In this document: piece after piece, positions 51,464 to 60,683 of the stretch
Layout of the letters: each line of letters begins with the position of its first letter
How positions within the stretch are numbered: the stretch's first letter is position 1
NCBI RefSeq assembly: GCF_040253635.1
Contig: NZ_JBEJGX010000003.1
Location: forward strand, 7,837,501 to 7,901,500
Length of the DNA stretch: 64,000 nucleotides
Direction: 5' to 3'
Source of the DNA: Streptomyces sp. Edi2
GTDB lineage: Bacteria > Actinomycetota > Actinomycetes > Streptomycetales > Streptomycetaceae
Program-made: the position numbers and the translations under genes
The notes under the pieces: model-generated
Told to the model about the DNA's origin: nothing
Databases searched by the model: none
The model's input: only the letters and a program-made list of their open reading frames with translations

Positions 51464-53575
51464 ATGACAGCGACGACCGACGGAAGCACCGGGGCGCTGC
51501 CGCCCCGGGCCCCCTCGGCCAGCGACGCCACCGCTGAGACAGCCGGAACCGCTCCACCCACGCGCACCGCCGCAGCCACGGACACGGCGGACGCCGCCCG
51601 GCGTGCGACCGCCCGCGCCACGGACTATCTGCTCTCCGTGCAGGACCCCACCGGATGGTGGAAGGGCGACCTCGAGACCAACGTCACGATGGACGCCGAA
51701 GATCTGCTGCTCCGTCAATTCCTGGGCATCCAGGACCCGGAGCTCACCGAGGCCGCGGCCCGTCACATCCGCGGCGAGCAGCGCGCGGACGGCACCTGGG
51801 CCACCTTCCACGGCGGGCCCGGTGAACTCTCCACCACCATCGAGGCCTATGTCGCCCTGCGCCTCGCCGGCGACGCCCCGGACGCTCCGCACCTGGCCAA
51901 GGCCTCCGCATGGGTACGCGAACAGGGCGGAGTCGCCGCGGCCCGGGTCTTCACCCGCATCTGGCTGGCCCTCTTCGGCTGGTGGAAGTGGGACGACCTG
52001 CCCCAACTCCCGCCGGAGCTGATCTATTTCCCCGCGTGGTTCCCGCTCAACATCTATGACTTCGGATGCTGGGCGCGGCAGACCATCGTGCCGCTGACGA
52101 TCGTCTCGGCGAAGCGCCCGGTGCGCCCGGCGCCGTTCGCCCTCGACGAGCTGCACACCGACCCGCAACGGCCCAACCCGCCGCGGCCGCTCGCCCCCGC
52201 CACCAGCTGGGACGGGCTCTTCCAGCGCCTGGACAAGGCGCTGCACCTCTACCGCAAGGTCGCCCTGCGCAGGCTGCGCGGCGCCGCGATGCGCTCCGCC
52301 GCCCGCTGGATCATCGAGCGGCAGGAGAACGACGGCTGCTGGGGCGGCATCCAGCCCCCCGCCGTCTACTCCGTCATCGCCCTGCACCTCCTCGGCTACG
52401 ACCTCGACCACCCCGTGCTGCGCGCCGGCCTGGCCTCTCTCGACCGCTTCGCCGTGTGGCGCGAGGGCGGTCCCGCCGGGCCTGACGGCCAGGGTGGCGG
52501 TCCCGCCGGGCCTGACGGCCAGGGTGGCGGTCCCGCCGGGCCTGACGGCCAGGGTGGCGGCCCCACCCGGATGATCGAGGCCTGCCAGTCCCCGCTCTGG
52601 GACACCTGCCTGGCCACCATCGCGCTCGCCGACGCCGGGCTGCCCGCCGGCCACCCGCGGCTGCTCAAGGCCGTCGACTGGCTGCTCGCCGAGCAGATCC
52701 GCCGGCCCGGCGACTGGAGCGTGAAGCGGCCCCAACTCCCCTCCGGTGGCTGGGCGTTCGAGTTCGAGAACGACAACTATCCGGACATCGACGACACCGC
52801 CGAGGTGGTGCTCGCGCTGCGCCGGGTCGAGCACCCCGACCCGCAGCGGGTCGACGCCGCGGTGGACCGCGCGGTGCGCTGGATCTTCGGGATGCAGTCC
52901 AAGGGCGGGGGCTGGGGCGCCTTCGACGTCGACAACACCAGCCCGTTCCCCAACCGGCTGCCGTTCTGTGACTTCGGGGAGGTCATCGACCCGCCGTCGG
53001 CCGATGTCACCGCCCATGTCGTCGAGATGCTGGCCGATGTCGGCCGTACCCACGACCCGCGCACCCGCCGCGGCATCGCCTGGCTGCTGGCCGAACAGGA
53101 GCCCAGCGGCGCCTGGTTCGGCCGCTGGGGCACCAACTACCTCTACGGCACGGGCTCGGTGCTCCCCGCGCTCGCCGCGGCGGGCATCCCCGCCTCGCAC
53201 CCCGCGGTGCGCCGGGCGGTGCGCTGGCTGGAGCAGGTGCAGAACGACGACGGCGGCTGGGGCGAGGACCAGCGCTCCTACCAGGACAAGGAGAAGTGGG
53301 CCGGGCACGGCGCCTCGACCGCCTCCCAGACCGCCTGGGCGCTGATGGCGCTGCTCGCGGCCGGGGAACGGGACAGTGCGGCGGTACGGCGCGGAGTGCG
53401 CTGGCTGACCGCGACCCAGCGCGAGGACGGGTCCTGGGACGAGCCGTACTTCACCGGCACGGGCTTCCCCTGGGACTTCTCCATCAACTATCACCTCTAC
53501 CGCCAGGTCTTCCCGCTGACCGCCCTGGGACGCTACCTGGGCGGGGGACCGGCCGGCCTGCCGGTGAGGGCCTGA
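51464..53575 (+). CDS. shc: Squalene-hopene cyclase with a triplicated insertion
   Basis: A 703-aa triterpene cyclase making hopene from squalene at the membrane. The catalytic acid motif is D441-I-D-D444-T. QW repeats are visible (QDPTGWWKGDLE, QENDGCWGG, GMQSKGGGWGAF, QNDDGGWGED), and the C-terminus has GTGFPWDFSINYHLYRQVFPLTALGRY. At about residues 336-366, in the segment after LDRFAVWREG, three identical 30-bp units encode GPAGPDGQGG three times, an insertion not expected in cyclases. The frame is kept and all key motifs are present, so the enzyme is probably active. ATG 51464 has AAGGGGAA upstream. Confidence 0.95.
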   Translation: MTATTDGSTGALPPRAPSASDATAETAGTAPPTRTAAATDTADAARRATARATDYLLSVQDPTGWWKGDLETNVTMDAEDLLLRQFLGIQDPELTEAAARHIRGEQRADGTWATFHGGPGELSTTIEAYVALRLAGDAPDAPHLAKASAWVREQGGVAAARVFTRIWLALFGWWKWDDLPQLPPELIYFPAWFPLNIYDFGCWARQTIVPLTIVSAKRPVRPAPFALDELHTDPQRPNPPRPLAPATSWDGLFQRLDKALHLYRKVALRRLRGAAMRSAARWIIERQENDGCWGGIQPPAVYSVIALHLLGYDLDHPVLRAGLASLDRFAVWREGGPAGPDGQGGGPAGPDGQGGGPAGPDGQGGGPTRMIEACQSPLWDTCLATIALADAGLPAGHPRLLKAVDWLLAEQIRRPGDWSVKRPQLPSGGWAFEFENDNYPDIDDTAEVVLALRRVEHPDPQRVDAAVDRAVRWIFGMQSKGGGWGAFDVDNTSPFPNRLPFCDFGEVIDPPSADVTAHVVEMLADVGRTHDPRTRRGIAWLLAEQEPSGAWFGRWGTNYLYGTGSVLPALAAAGIPASHPAVRRAVRWLEQVQNDDGGWGEDQRSYQDKEKWAGHGASTASQTAWALMALLAAGERDSAAVRRGVRWLTATQREDGSWDEPYFTGTGFPWDFSINYHLYRQVFPLTALGRYLGGGPAGLPVRA
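52471..52560 (+). repeat. Three identical 30-bp tandem units inside shc
   Basis: Units at 52471-52500, 52501-52530 and 52531-52560 are identical (each begins TCCCGCCGGGCCTGACGGCC). A partial unit precedes them (GGCGG at 52466-52470). Being 30 bp, each adds ten residues in frame. Confidence 0.95.
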
Positions 53576-54240
53576 TGCCACGTCCCCCGGCGGACGCGGA
53601 CCCGCCCCTGCTGGTCGCCTGTGCGCTCGGCATCGAGCGGTTCGCGCTGCGCGGCGGTGACCGCGGGGGAGCGGCGCGCGGGGACGGTCCGCAGTTGGTC
53701 ACGCTCCGTACCGGCATGGGCCCCCAGGCGGCCGAACGCGCCCTCGCCCATGCGCTGAGTGCGGGCGCGGTCACCGAACGTTCCCCCGTCGTCGCCAGTG
53801 GTTTCTGCGCCGGCCTCGCGCCCGGGATGCGCCCCGGGGACGTGGTCGTCGCCGAGGCCACCCGCGATCACCACGCGGATGCGCCGGAAACGCTCTGTCA
53901 CGACAACGGCCCGCTGCTCCGGGCGCTGCGGCAGCGGGGGCTGACCGTGCACACCGGGCTGCTGCGCGGCTCCGACCACGTCGTACGCGGTGCGGAGCGG
54001 GCCGCGCTGCATGCCGCCGGTGCGGTCGCGGTGGACATGGAATCCGCCGCGACCCTCCGGGTGGCCCGGCGCGCCGGGATCCGTCCGGTTGCGGCCGTCC
54101 GGGTGGTCGTGGACGCTCCAGAACATGAACTCGTACGCATCGGCACGGTGCGCGGTGGAATATCGGCCTTCCGCGTGCTGCGCTCCGTACTTCCCGTTTT
54201 CTACGAATGGCACCGTTCTTTGCTGCTCCCCTGGAGGTGA
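53575..54240 (+). CDS. hpnG: Adenosylhopane nucleosidase/phosphorylase HpnG
   Basis: A 221-aa protein of the nucleoside phosphorylase (MTA/SAH nucleosidase-like) fold. LLVACALGIERFAL, TLRTGMGPQAAERAL, SGFCAGLAPGMRPGDVVVAEATRD and AVDMESAATLRVARRAGIRPVAAVRVVVD (the ME ribose-binding motif) match the family. In hopanoid synthesis HpnG removes adenine from adenosylhopane. ATG 53575 shares one base with the shc stop (TGATG), so translation is coupled. The next gene starts five bases after its stop. Confidence 0.88.
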   Translation: MPRPPADADPPLLVACALGIERFALRGGDRGGAARGDGPQLVTLRTGMGPQAAERALAHALSAGAVTERSPVVASGFCAGLAPGMRPGDVVVAEATRDHHADAPETLCHDNGPLLRALRQRGLTVHTGLLRGSDHVVRGAERAALHAAGAVAVDMESAATLRVARRAGIRPVAAVRVVVDAPEHELVRIGTVRGGISAFRVLRSVLPVFYEWHRSLLLPWR

Positions 54241-54245
54241 GCCAG

Positions 54246-55271
54246 ATGGCTATGCCGCTCCGTCAGTCCATCCGGGTCGGAACCTATCTTTTTGAACAGA
54301 AGATGATCCGCCGGCGTGAGAAGTTCCCGCTCATCGTCGAGCTGGAACCGCTCTTCGCGTGCAACCTGAAATGCGAGGGCTGCGGGAAGATCCAGCATCC
54401 GGCGGGCGTGCTCAAACAGCGTATGCCGGTGGCGCAGGCGGTCGGTGCAGTGCTGGAGTCCGGCGCCCCGATGGTTTCCATTGCCGGTGGCGAGCCCCTG
54501 ATGCACCCGCAGATCGACGAGATCGTGCGGCAGTTGGTGGCCAAGCGGAAGTATGTCTTCCTGTGCACCAACGCGATGTTGCTGCGCAAGAAGATGGAGA
54601 ACTTCACCCCCTCGCCGTATTTCGCCTTCGCCGTGCACATCGACGGCATGCGTGAGCGGCACGATGAATCCGTCGCGAAGGAAGGCGTGTTCGACGAGGC
54701 GGTGGCGGCGATCAAGGAGGCCAAGCGGCGCGGTTTCCGGGTCACCACCAACTCCACCTTCTTCAACACCGACACCCCGCAGACCATCATCGAGGTCCTC
54801 AATTTCCTCAATGACGATCTGCAGGTCGACGAAATGATGCTGTCGCCCGCCTACGCCTACGAGAAGGCCCCCGACCAGGAGCACTTCCTCGGTGTGGAGC
54901 AGACCCGTGAGCTGTTCAAGAAGGCCTTCGCCGGCGGCAACCGGCGCCGCTGGCGGCTCAACCACAGCCCGCTCTTCCTGGACTTCCTGGAGGGCAAGGC
55001 GGACTTCCCGTGCACGGCGTGGGCGATCCCCAACTACTCGCTCTTTGGCTGGCAGCGCCCCTGCTACCTCATGAGCGACGGGTACGTCCCCACCTACCGG
55101 GAGCTCATCGAGGAGACCGACTGGGACAAGTACGGCCGCGGCAAGGACCCGCGCTGCGCCAACTGCATGGCGCACTGCGGCTACGAGCCGACCGCCGTCC
55201 TCGCCACCATGGGGTCGCTGAAGGAGTCCCTGCGGGCGGCCAGGGAGACCGTCGCGGGCAACCGCGGGTGA
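54246..55271 (+). CDS. hpnH: Adenosyl-hopene transferase HpnH (radical SAM)
   Basis: A 341-aa radical SAM enzyme that attaches the adenosyl unit of SAM to hopene. The iron-sulfur cluster cysteines are in LFACNLKCEGCGKIQHP (CxxxCxxC). SIAGGEPLMHPQI is the SAM GGE motif, and the C-terminus has DPRCANCMAHCGYEPTA, extra cysteines typical of HpnH. ATG 54246 has GGAGGTGA upstream. It is followed by a 126-bp gap containing a hairpin before dxs. Confidence 0.95.
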   Translation: MAMPLRQSIRVGTYLFEQKMIRRREKFPLIVELEPLFACNLKCEGCGKIQHPAGVLKQRMPVAQAVGAVLESGAPMVSIAGGEPLMHPQIDEIVRQLVAKRKYVFLCTNAMLLRKKMENFTPSPYFAFAVHIDGMRERHDESVAKEGVFDEAVAAIKEAKRRGFRVTTNSTFFNTDTPQTIIEVLNFLNDDLQVDEMMLSPAYAYEKAPDQEHFLGVEQTRELFKKAFAGGNRRRWRLNHSPLFLDFLEGKADFPCTAWAIPNYSLFGWQRPCYLMSDGYVPTYRELIEETDWDKYGRGKDPRCANCMAHCGYEPTAVLATMGSLKESLRAARETVAGNRG

Positions 55272-55321
55272 CCGCCCACCAGCGGTGAGCCGCACCCGGG
55301 CGCACCGTCGTCCCGGTCAGG

Positions 55322-55356
55322 CCCGGCTCGTGCGCCTCATGGCCGCACGAGCCGGG
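55322..55356 (+). terminator. Hairpin within the operon, between hpnH and dxs
   Basis: Perfect 13-bp stem: CCCGGCTCGTGCG (55322-55334) pairs with CGCACGAGCCGGG (55344-55356), nine-base loop. No T run follows. It may partly terminate, attenuate or protect the mRNA end, since dxs and hpnO continue on the same strand 42 bases later. Confidence 0.7.
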
Positions 55357-55397
55357 TCCGGCCGGTCCCTGTCAGCCGAACCGGAGGGGGAGCGCAC

Positions 55398-57278
55398 ATG
55401 ACGATGCTGGAGAACATCCGGCAGCCACACCACCTCAAGGCGCTCCCCGCGGAGCGCCTTGCCGAACTCGCCGAGGAGATCCGGCACTTCCTCGTGCACG
55501 CCGTCTCCCGTACCGGCGGCCACCTGGGACCCAACCTGGGCGTGGTCGAGCTGACCATCGCCCTGCACCGGGTCTTCGACTCACCGGCCGACCGCATCCT
55601 GTGGGACACCGGCCACCAGACCTACGTGCACAAACTCCTGACCGGCCGGCAGGACTTCTCCAAGCTGCGGGCCAAGGGCGGCCTGTCCGGCTACCCCTCA
55701 CGCGCCGAGTCCCCGCACGATGTCATCGAGAACAGCCATGCCTCGACGGTGCTGGGCTGGGCCGACGGCCTGGCCAAGGCCCGCCAGGTACGGGGCGGCA
55801 GCGAGCAGGTGGTGGCCGTGACCGGGGACGGCGCGCTCACCGGCGGGATGGCCTGGGAAGCCCTCAACAACATCGCCGCCGCCAAGGACCGCCCGCTGAT
55901 CATTGTCGTCAACGACAACGAGCGCTCCTACGCCCCCACCATCGGCGGCCTCGCCGACCACCTGGCCACCCTGCGCACCACCGACGGCTACGAGAAGTTC
56001 CTGGCCTGGGGCAAGGACGTGCTCCAGCGCACTCCGGTCGTCGGACCACCGCTCTACGGGTCGTTGCACGGTGCCAAGAAGGGCTTCAAGGACGCCTTCG
56101 CGCCCCAGGGCATGTTCGAGGACCTGGGACTGAAGTACCTCGGGCCGGTCGACGGCCATGACATCGCGGCCGTCGAATCGGCGCTGCGCCGCGCGAAGGG
56201 CTTCCACGGCCCGGTGCTGGTGCACTGCCTCACCGAGAAGGGCCGCGGCTGCCTGCCCGCCCTGGAGGACGAGGCCGACCACTTCCACACGGTCGGGGTG
56301 ATGGACCCCCTGACCTGCGCACCCGTCACCGTGGCAGACCGGCCCTCCTGGACCTCCGTCTTCGGCGACGAGATGGTCCGCATCGGCGCCGAGCGTGCGG
56401 ACGTCGTCGCCCTCACCGCGGCGATGCTGCAGCCGGTCGGGCTCGGGAAGTTCGCCGAGGCCTACCCCGACCGGGTGTGGGACGTGGGCATCGCCGAACA
56501 GCATGCGGTGGTGTCGGCCGCGGGGCTGGCCACCGGCGGTCTGCACCCCGTCGTCGCGGTCTATGCCACCTTCCTCAACCGGGCCTTCGACCAGGTGCTG
56601 ATGGATGTGGCGCTGCACAAGTGCGGGGTCACCTTCGTACTGGACCGGGCCGGCATCACCGGCACCGACGGTCCCTCGCACAACGGCATGTGGGACATGT
56701 CGGTCCTGCAGGTCGTCCCCGGTCTGCGGATCGCCGCGCCGCGCGACGCCGACCAGCTCCGCGCCCAGCTGCGCGAAGCGCTGGACGTGGCCGACGCCCC
56801 GACCGTCGTCCGCTTCCCCAAGGAGCCGGTGGACGACCCGGTCCCGGCCGTGGACCGGATCGGCGGTGTCGATGTCCTCCACCAGGCGCCGCATCCCGAC
56901 GTCCTGCTGGTCGCCGTCGGCGTGCTGGCTCCGGTCTGTCTGCGGGTCGCGGAACTGCTCACGGCACGCGGCGTCGATGCGACCGTCATCGACCCGCGGT
57001 GGGTCAAGCCGGTCGACGAGGCCGTCCCCCGGCTCGCCGCGGACCACGCCATGGTGGTGGTCGTCGAGGACAACTGCCGGACCGGAGGCGTGGGCTGGGC
57101 GGTCGGCCAGGCGCTGCGGGACGCTGGCGTGGATGTGCCGCTGCGCACCTTCGGCATCCCCGAGCAGTTTCTGGCACCCGCCAAGCGCGGTGAGCTGCTG
57201 GCCGACGTCGGCCTCACCCCGGCCGAGATCGCCGGCCGGATCAGCGCCGCGCTGGCCCGTAAGGAGAGCCACGCGTGA
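55398..57278 (+). CDS. dxs: 1-Deoxy-D-xylulose-5-phosphate synthase
   Basis: A 626-aa thiamine diphosphate enzyme condensing pyruvate and glyceraldehyde 3-phosphate, the first step of the MEP pathway. [49 protein letters not shown] (ThDP motif), [13 protein letters not shown], then [20 protein letters not shown] and [15 protein letters not shown] follow the family order. ATG 55398 is preceded by GGAGGGGGAG; ATG 55404 is next. Its presence inside the hopanoid operon suggests a second, hopanoid-dedicated Dxs, with another copy elsewhere in the genome (inference). Overlaps hpnO by four bases. Confidence 0.95.
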   Translation: MTMLENIRQPHHLKALPAERLAELAEEIRHFLVHAVSRTGGHLGPNLGVVELTIALHRVFDSPADRILWDTGHQTYVHKLLTGRQDFSKLRAKGGLSGYPSRAESPHDVIENSHASTVLGWADGLAKARQVRGGSEQVVAVTGDGALTGGMAWEALNNIAAAKDRPLIIVVNDNERSYAPTIGGLADHLATLRTTDGYEKFLAWGKDVLQRTPVVGPPLYGSLHGAKKGFKDAFAPQGMFEDLGLKYLGPVDGHDIAAVESALRRAKGFHGPVLVHCLTEKGRGCLPALEDEADHFHTVGVMDPLTCAPVTVADRPSWTSVFGDEMVRIGAERADVVALTAAMLQPVGLGKFAEAYPDRVWDVGIAEQHAVVSAAGLATGGLHPVVAVYATFLNRAFDQVLMDVALHKCGVTFVLDRAGITGTDGPSHNGMWDMSVLQVVPGLRIAAPRDADQLRAQLREALDVADAPTVVRFPKEPVDDPVPAVDRIGGVDVLHQAPHPDVLLVAVGVLAPVCLRVAELLTARGVDATVIDPRWVKPVDEAVPRLAADHAMVVVVEDNCRTGGVGWAVGQALRDAGVDVPLRTFGIPEQFLAPAKRGELLADVGLTPAEIAGRISAALARKESHA

Positions 57279-58660
57279 CCGGATTCGATCTGACCCGGCT
57301 GCTCGCCGAACGCGGCGGCGAACGCTACGACCTGCACGCCCGCCATCTCAACCACCAACTCCCGCGCATGCTGCACACCATCGGCTTCGACAAGGTCTAC
57401 GAGCGGGCCGAGGGCGCCTACTTCTGGGACGCCGACGGCCAGGACTACCTGGACATGCTCGCGGGATTCGGGGTGATGGGCCTCGGACGGCACCACCCCG
57501 TCGTCCGCAAGGCGCTGCACGACGTCCTGGACGCCCAGCTCGCCGATCTCACCCGCTTCGACTGCCAGCCGCTGCCTGGCCTGCTCGCCGAGAAGCTGCT
57601 GGCCTGCGCGCCCCACCTGGACCGGGTCTTCTTCGGCAACAGCGGCACCGAAGCCGTCGAGACCGCCCTGAAGTTCGCCCGCTACGCGACCGGCAGACCG
57701 CGCATCCTCTACTGCACCCACGCCTTCCACGGCCTGACCACCGGCGCGCTCTCCGTCAACGGCGAGGACGGCTTCCGGGACGGCTTCGCCCCGCTGCTGC
57801 CGGACACCGCCATCGAGATGGGTGACCTGGACGCGCTGGCACGGGAGCTGAAGCGCGGCGATGTGGCGGGCTTCGTGGTCGAACCGATCCAGGGCAAGGG
57901 AGTCCACCCGGCCCCGCCCGGATTCCTGCGCGCCGCACAGGAGCTGCTGCACCGCCACAAGGCCCTGCTGATCGCCGACGAGGTGCAGACCGGCCTCGGC
58001 CGCACCGGCGACTTCTTCGCCTACCAGCACGAGGACGGAGTCGAACCGGACCTGGTCTGTGTGGCCAAGGCGCTGTCCGGCGGCTACGTCCCCGTCGGCG
58101 CGACCCTCGGCAAGGACTGGATCTTCAAGAAGGTCTACTCGTCCATGGACCGGGTGCTGGTGCACTCCGCCAGCTTCGGCGCCAACGCCCAGGCGATGGC
58201 GGCCGGTCTGGCGGTGCTCTCGGTGATGGAGGACGAGCAGATCGTCGCGGGCGCCCGGCACACCGGCGAGCTGCTGCGCTCCCGGCTCGCCGCGCTGGTC
58301 GGCACGTACGAGCTGCTGCACGACGTACGGGGCCGCGGCCTGATGATCGGCATCGAGTTCGGCCGCCCCACGTCGCTCGGCCTGCGCAGCCGCTGGACGA
58401 TGCTGCAGGCGGCCCGCAAGGGGCTGTTCGCGCAGATGGTCGTGGTGCCGCTGCTGCAGCGCCACCGCATCCTGACCCAGGTCTCCGGCGACCACCTCGA
58501 AGTCATCAAGCTGATCCCACCGCTGATCATCGGCGAACGCGAAGTGGACCGCTTCGTCGAGGCGTTCACGGCCGTCATGGACGACGCCCACGGGGGCGGC
58601 GGCCTGATGTGGGACTTCGGCCGGACGCTGGTCAAGGCACACCTGGGGCGCCGGGAGTAG
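57275..58660 (+). CDS. hpnO: Class III aminotransferase HpnO (aminobacteriohopanetriol formation)
   Basis: A 461-aa PLP-dependent aminotransferase. [17 protein letters not shown] and [15 protein letters not shown] form the PLP phosphate region, [18 protein letters not shown] contains the conserved Asp, and [17 protein letters not shown] contains the PLP-binding Lys. In hopanoid clusters this type converts the terminal ribose-derived carbon to an amine, giving aminobacteriohopanetriol. GTG 57275 overlaps the dxs stop (GTGA). Last gene of the operon; a perfect hairpin follows. Confidence 0.9.
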   Translation: MTGFDLTRLLAERGGERYDLHARHLNHQLPRMLHTIGFDKVYERAEGAYFWDADGQDYLDMLAGFGVMGLGRHHPVVRKALHDVLDAQLADLTRFDCQPLPGLLAEKLLACAPHLDRVFFGNSGTEAVETALKFARYATGRPRILYCTHAFHGLTTGALSVNGEDGFRDGFAPLLPDTAIEMGDLDALARELKRGDVAGFVVEPIQGKGVHPAPPGFLRAAQELLHRHKALLIADEVQTGLGRTGDFFAYQHEDGVEPDLVCVAKALSGGYVPVGATLGKDWIFKKVYSSMDRVLVHSASFGANAQAMAAGLAVLSVMEDEQIVAGARHTGELLRSRLAALVGTYELLHDVRGRGLMIGIEFGRPTSLGLRSRWTMLQAARKGLFAQMVVVPLLQRHRILTQVSGDHLEVIKLIPPLIIGEREVDRFVEAFTAVMDDAHGGGGLMWDFGRTLVKAHLGRRE

Positions 58661-58688
58661 CCGGGTTCCCGGCCGCGTACGTGGGAGG

Positions 58689-58725
58689 CCGGTTGTCCGG
58701 CGGCAGATGGCCGCCGGACAACCGG
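58689..58725. terminator. Terminator at the end of the hopanoid operon
   Basis: Perfect 16-bp stem: CCGGTTGTCCGGCGGC (58689-58704) pairs with GCCGCCGGACAACCGG (58710-58725), five-base loop. It sits between hpnO and the convergent 216-aa gene and may serve both. Confidence 0.88.
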
Positions 58726-58730
58726 TGGGT

Positions 58731-59381
58731 TCAGAGGCCGGCCGGCAGACGGCTGCCGGTCAAAAATGTCTGCAGGCTCCTGTCCAGGGAGCGGGCGAAG
58801 CCCTGGGCGAGTTCGGAGGACCCGCGTACGGGCACCGGCAGGTGCACCTCGAAGGCGAAGCCCATCAGGCGCGCCATCGCACGCCACACCCGGGCTTCGG
58901 GCCAGGGCCCGACGGCCGCGTGATGAACCGCCAGCAGATGGGCCGCCAGTTCGTCGCCGGCCCCGGCGGCGAAGCGCCACCAGTACAGCGCGCCCTCCCA
59001 CTTGTCGAGGCTGTAGAGCAGACAGGCGAACGTCCGGGCGCCCACGGGGTCGTAGTCCGCGGCGAACGCGCCGAGCGCATCGACGTCATCGCTGCGCAGC
59101 ACGATCTGACACAGCCGCCGGACCTCGACCAGGACAGCCGCGGGAGCGACCGCCGGGTCGAGGAGGGGAGTGGGCCGGCGCCGACGGCGGCCGCGGAGCA
59201 CCGCCGGGCGGACCGGGACGGGACGGCCGCCGCCGGCCGCCGCGCGGGTGACGCGCGCGGGCGGCCGGCACCCCTTGTCGGCGATGGCCTCGGCGAGGCG
59301 CCGGGTGAAGGCGGCCACGTCGTGGTCGGCGTACTCGTCACGGATCTTTTCGGCTTGGAGCCGGAGCACGTTTTCGAGCAT
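58731..59381 (-). CDS. Helical (TPR/Sel1-like) protein coupled to the sigma-factor gene
   Basis: A 216-aa protein of unknown function. A basic, low-complexity stretch at about residues 45-75 (RGRRRRRP) separates an N-terminal helix (MLENVLRLQAEKIRDEYADHD) from a C-terminal helical part. The latter contains CLLYSLDKWEGALYWWRFAAGAGDELAAHLLAVHH, which reads like the W-W/Y-R-A-A-A-G-D-x-x-A helix pair of Sel1/TPR proteins. ATG 59381 shares a base with the sigma-factor stop (ATGA), so they are translationally coupled. No enzyme motif seen. It could be a scaffold or regulator of the sigma factor. Confidence 0.6.
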   Translation of the reverse strand: MLENVLRLQAEKIRDEYADHDVAAFTRRLAEAIADKGCRPPARVTRAAAGGGRPVPVRPAVLRGRRRRRPTPLLDPAVAPAAVLVEVRRLCQIVLRSDDVDALGAFAADYDPVGARTFACLLYSLDKWEGALYWWRFAAGAGDELAAHLLAVHHAAVGPWPEARVWRAMARLMGFAFEVHLPVPVRGSSELAQGFARSLDRSLQTFLTGSRLPAGL

Positions 59382-59926
59382 CACTCGTCCCTTCCGGAAC
59401 GTTTCGTCATGATCTCTTTGAGGCGTTGCAGACCGATGCTCACGCTGACCTTCGCCGAGCCGGGAGTGGTTCCCAGCCTTTCGGCGATCTGCTCGTACGA
59501 CAGCCCCGCCAGGTGGTAGAGGCGCACGGAATTGGCCTGGAGAGGAGCCCGGGACTCCAGCTCGTCCAGCGCAAGATCGAGCGGTTCGTGGTCCCCCAGC
59601 TCCTTCAGGTACGAGCTGTCCGGCCTGTCCGGAGGCTCGGCGAAGGCCTGGACGCGCGCGTCGCGGATTTCGCGGCGGTAGAAGTCGCCGATCACGCCAT
59701 GGAGGATCCGGTAGGCCATCGCCGTCGGATTCACATGGGCCAGGATCCGCTCCCACTTCGCGTACATGCGGCGGCCGGCTTCGAGGACGGCTTCCTCCGC
59801 GTCGCGCCGGTCCCGGAGCTTGAAGCACGCGAGGGCGAGAAACGCCTTCTGCTCGCGCTGGAAGAACGCCTCGAAGTCCAGCGGCAGGTCGGCGGTGGGC
59901 CGGGCCGCGGGGAAGTTCTCGTTCAC
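59381..59926 (-). CDS. ECF-type RNA polymerase sigma factor
   Basis: A 181-aa sigma-70-like protein. Region 2: LDFEAFFQREQKAFLALACFKLRDRRDAEEAVLEAGRRMYAKWERI, followed by AYRILHGVIGDFYRRE. Region 4: SVRLYHLAGLSYEQIAERLGTTPGSAKVSVSIGLQRLKEIM, a clear helix-turn-helix. Regions 1 and 3 are absent, the ECF layout. GTG 59926 overlaps the stop of the 90-aa gene (GTGA) and has GGGGAGG upstream. It is the middle gene of a three-gene operon divergent from the STAND/NLR-like operon, and may control it. Confidence 0.82.
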   Translation of the reverse strand: MNENFPAARPTADLPLDFEAFFQREQKAFLALACFKLRDRRDAEEAVLEAGRRMYAKWERILAHVNPTAMAYRILHGVIGDFYRREIRDARVQAFAEPPDRPDSSYLKELGDHEPLDLALDELESRAPLQANSVRLYHLAGLSYEQIAERLGTTPGSAKVSVSIGLQRLKEIMTKRSGRDE

Positions 59927-60195
59927 CGCACCTCCCCGCAGCGCGGGCCCGACGGAGGCCGGGGCACCGCGGGCCTGGCGGGGGCGGGGTGGGTGCCGTT
60001 CTCGGGACGGGGGCTCAGGCGTGGGCCGGGCTGTTGTCCCGGCGCAGCGCCGGTACAGGGGTGTCGGTGCAGCGCGGCCTGCAAGGCGGTGTGGGTCACG
60101 CGCCGGACAAGGGCGTCGAGTCCTGCGGCGGTCAACCGGTAGGCGCCGAAAACGGCCAGCGCGTACCAGGGCCATGAGTGCCCCAAGTGCTCCAC
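59923..60195 (-). CDS. Small membrane-associated protein (90 aa) upstream of the sigma factor
   Basis: A 90-aa product. Residues ~5-30 (HLGHSWPWYALAVFGAYRLTAAGLDALVRRV) hold one hydrophobic helix; the C-terminal half is Pro/Arg-rich (GPRLSPRPENGTHPAPARPA). GTG 60195 has GGGAGGGC upstream. Its stop overlaps the sigma-factor start. Position and membrane helix make an anti-sigma-like role possible, but no known zinc or anti-sigma motif is present. The proline-rich tail leaves real coding somewhat uncertain, although the ribosome binding site and overlap support it. Confidence 0.5.
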   Translation of the reverse strand: MEHLGHSWPWYALAVFGAYRLTAAGLDALVRRVTHTALQAALHRHPCTGAAPGQQPGPRLSPRPENGTHPAPARPAVPRPPSGPRCGEVR

Positions 60196-60683
60196 GTGCC
60201 CTCCCTTCAAGAGAGTTGCTGCCCACCCGCACTGTGGCGGGTGGGTCGGAACGTGCGTTCCTGCCCCTCTCACCGACGGGGGACCCCCTCAGGGTTAACC
60301 GCGGCGCACACATCATCAGCCGAACGTGATCGATCAACTGCGCACAGTGCTACGACCTGCGCTTTTCTCTGGGTGAGTGACGGAGGACACATTGACTATA
60401 TGTTTAATGACCAGTAACTAGCGTTCGAATGCTGCAAGTTCACGCTCGCAAAACAGATGGGTGGCGGGCGCAGAGGGCCGTCGCCGCGCGAGTCGAACGG
60501 GCCGCGTGTGCCGCTGCCGAGCCCGAAGTGACGGGCATGCATGGGAGTAAACGGCAGAGTTCCGGGAAGACGTAGGGCGGTCAGTGTGGAGCTGAGCGTG
60601 AAGCTCTGCGTGAAGCCCGGTCCGGGAAGAGCCGCACCGGCGGAGCTGACTGCTGTTCATCGGGACAACCACGGGGGAGAACA
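60196..60683. other. Divergent intergenic region of the accessory locus
   Basis: 488 bp without a supported gene. It contains the palindrome 60248-60261 and an unusually AT-rich patch at 60388-60425 (TTGACTATATGTTTAATGAC), with TTGACT at 60392 as a possible -35 element reading toward the STAND operon. A GGGGGAGA ribosome binding site ends the region. The AT-rich patch differs from the rest of the window. Confidence 0.5.
60248..60261. promoter_or_regulatory. Palindrome in the divergent promoter of the sigma operon
   Basis: GGAACGTGCGTTCC is a perfect 6-2-6 inverted repeat, 53-66 bp before the 90-aa gene start. GGAAC also resembles an ECF -35 element, so an autoregulated promoter or an operator is possible. 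Confidence 0.45.

Noticed and set aside
46783..58660. Carotenoid cluster as an alternative reading of the squalene/phytoene synthase genes
   Set aside because: Presence of hopene cyclase with DIDDT motif, HpnG, radical-SAM HpnH and HpnO identifies the operon as hopanoid; no lycopene cyclase is present.
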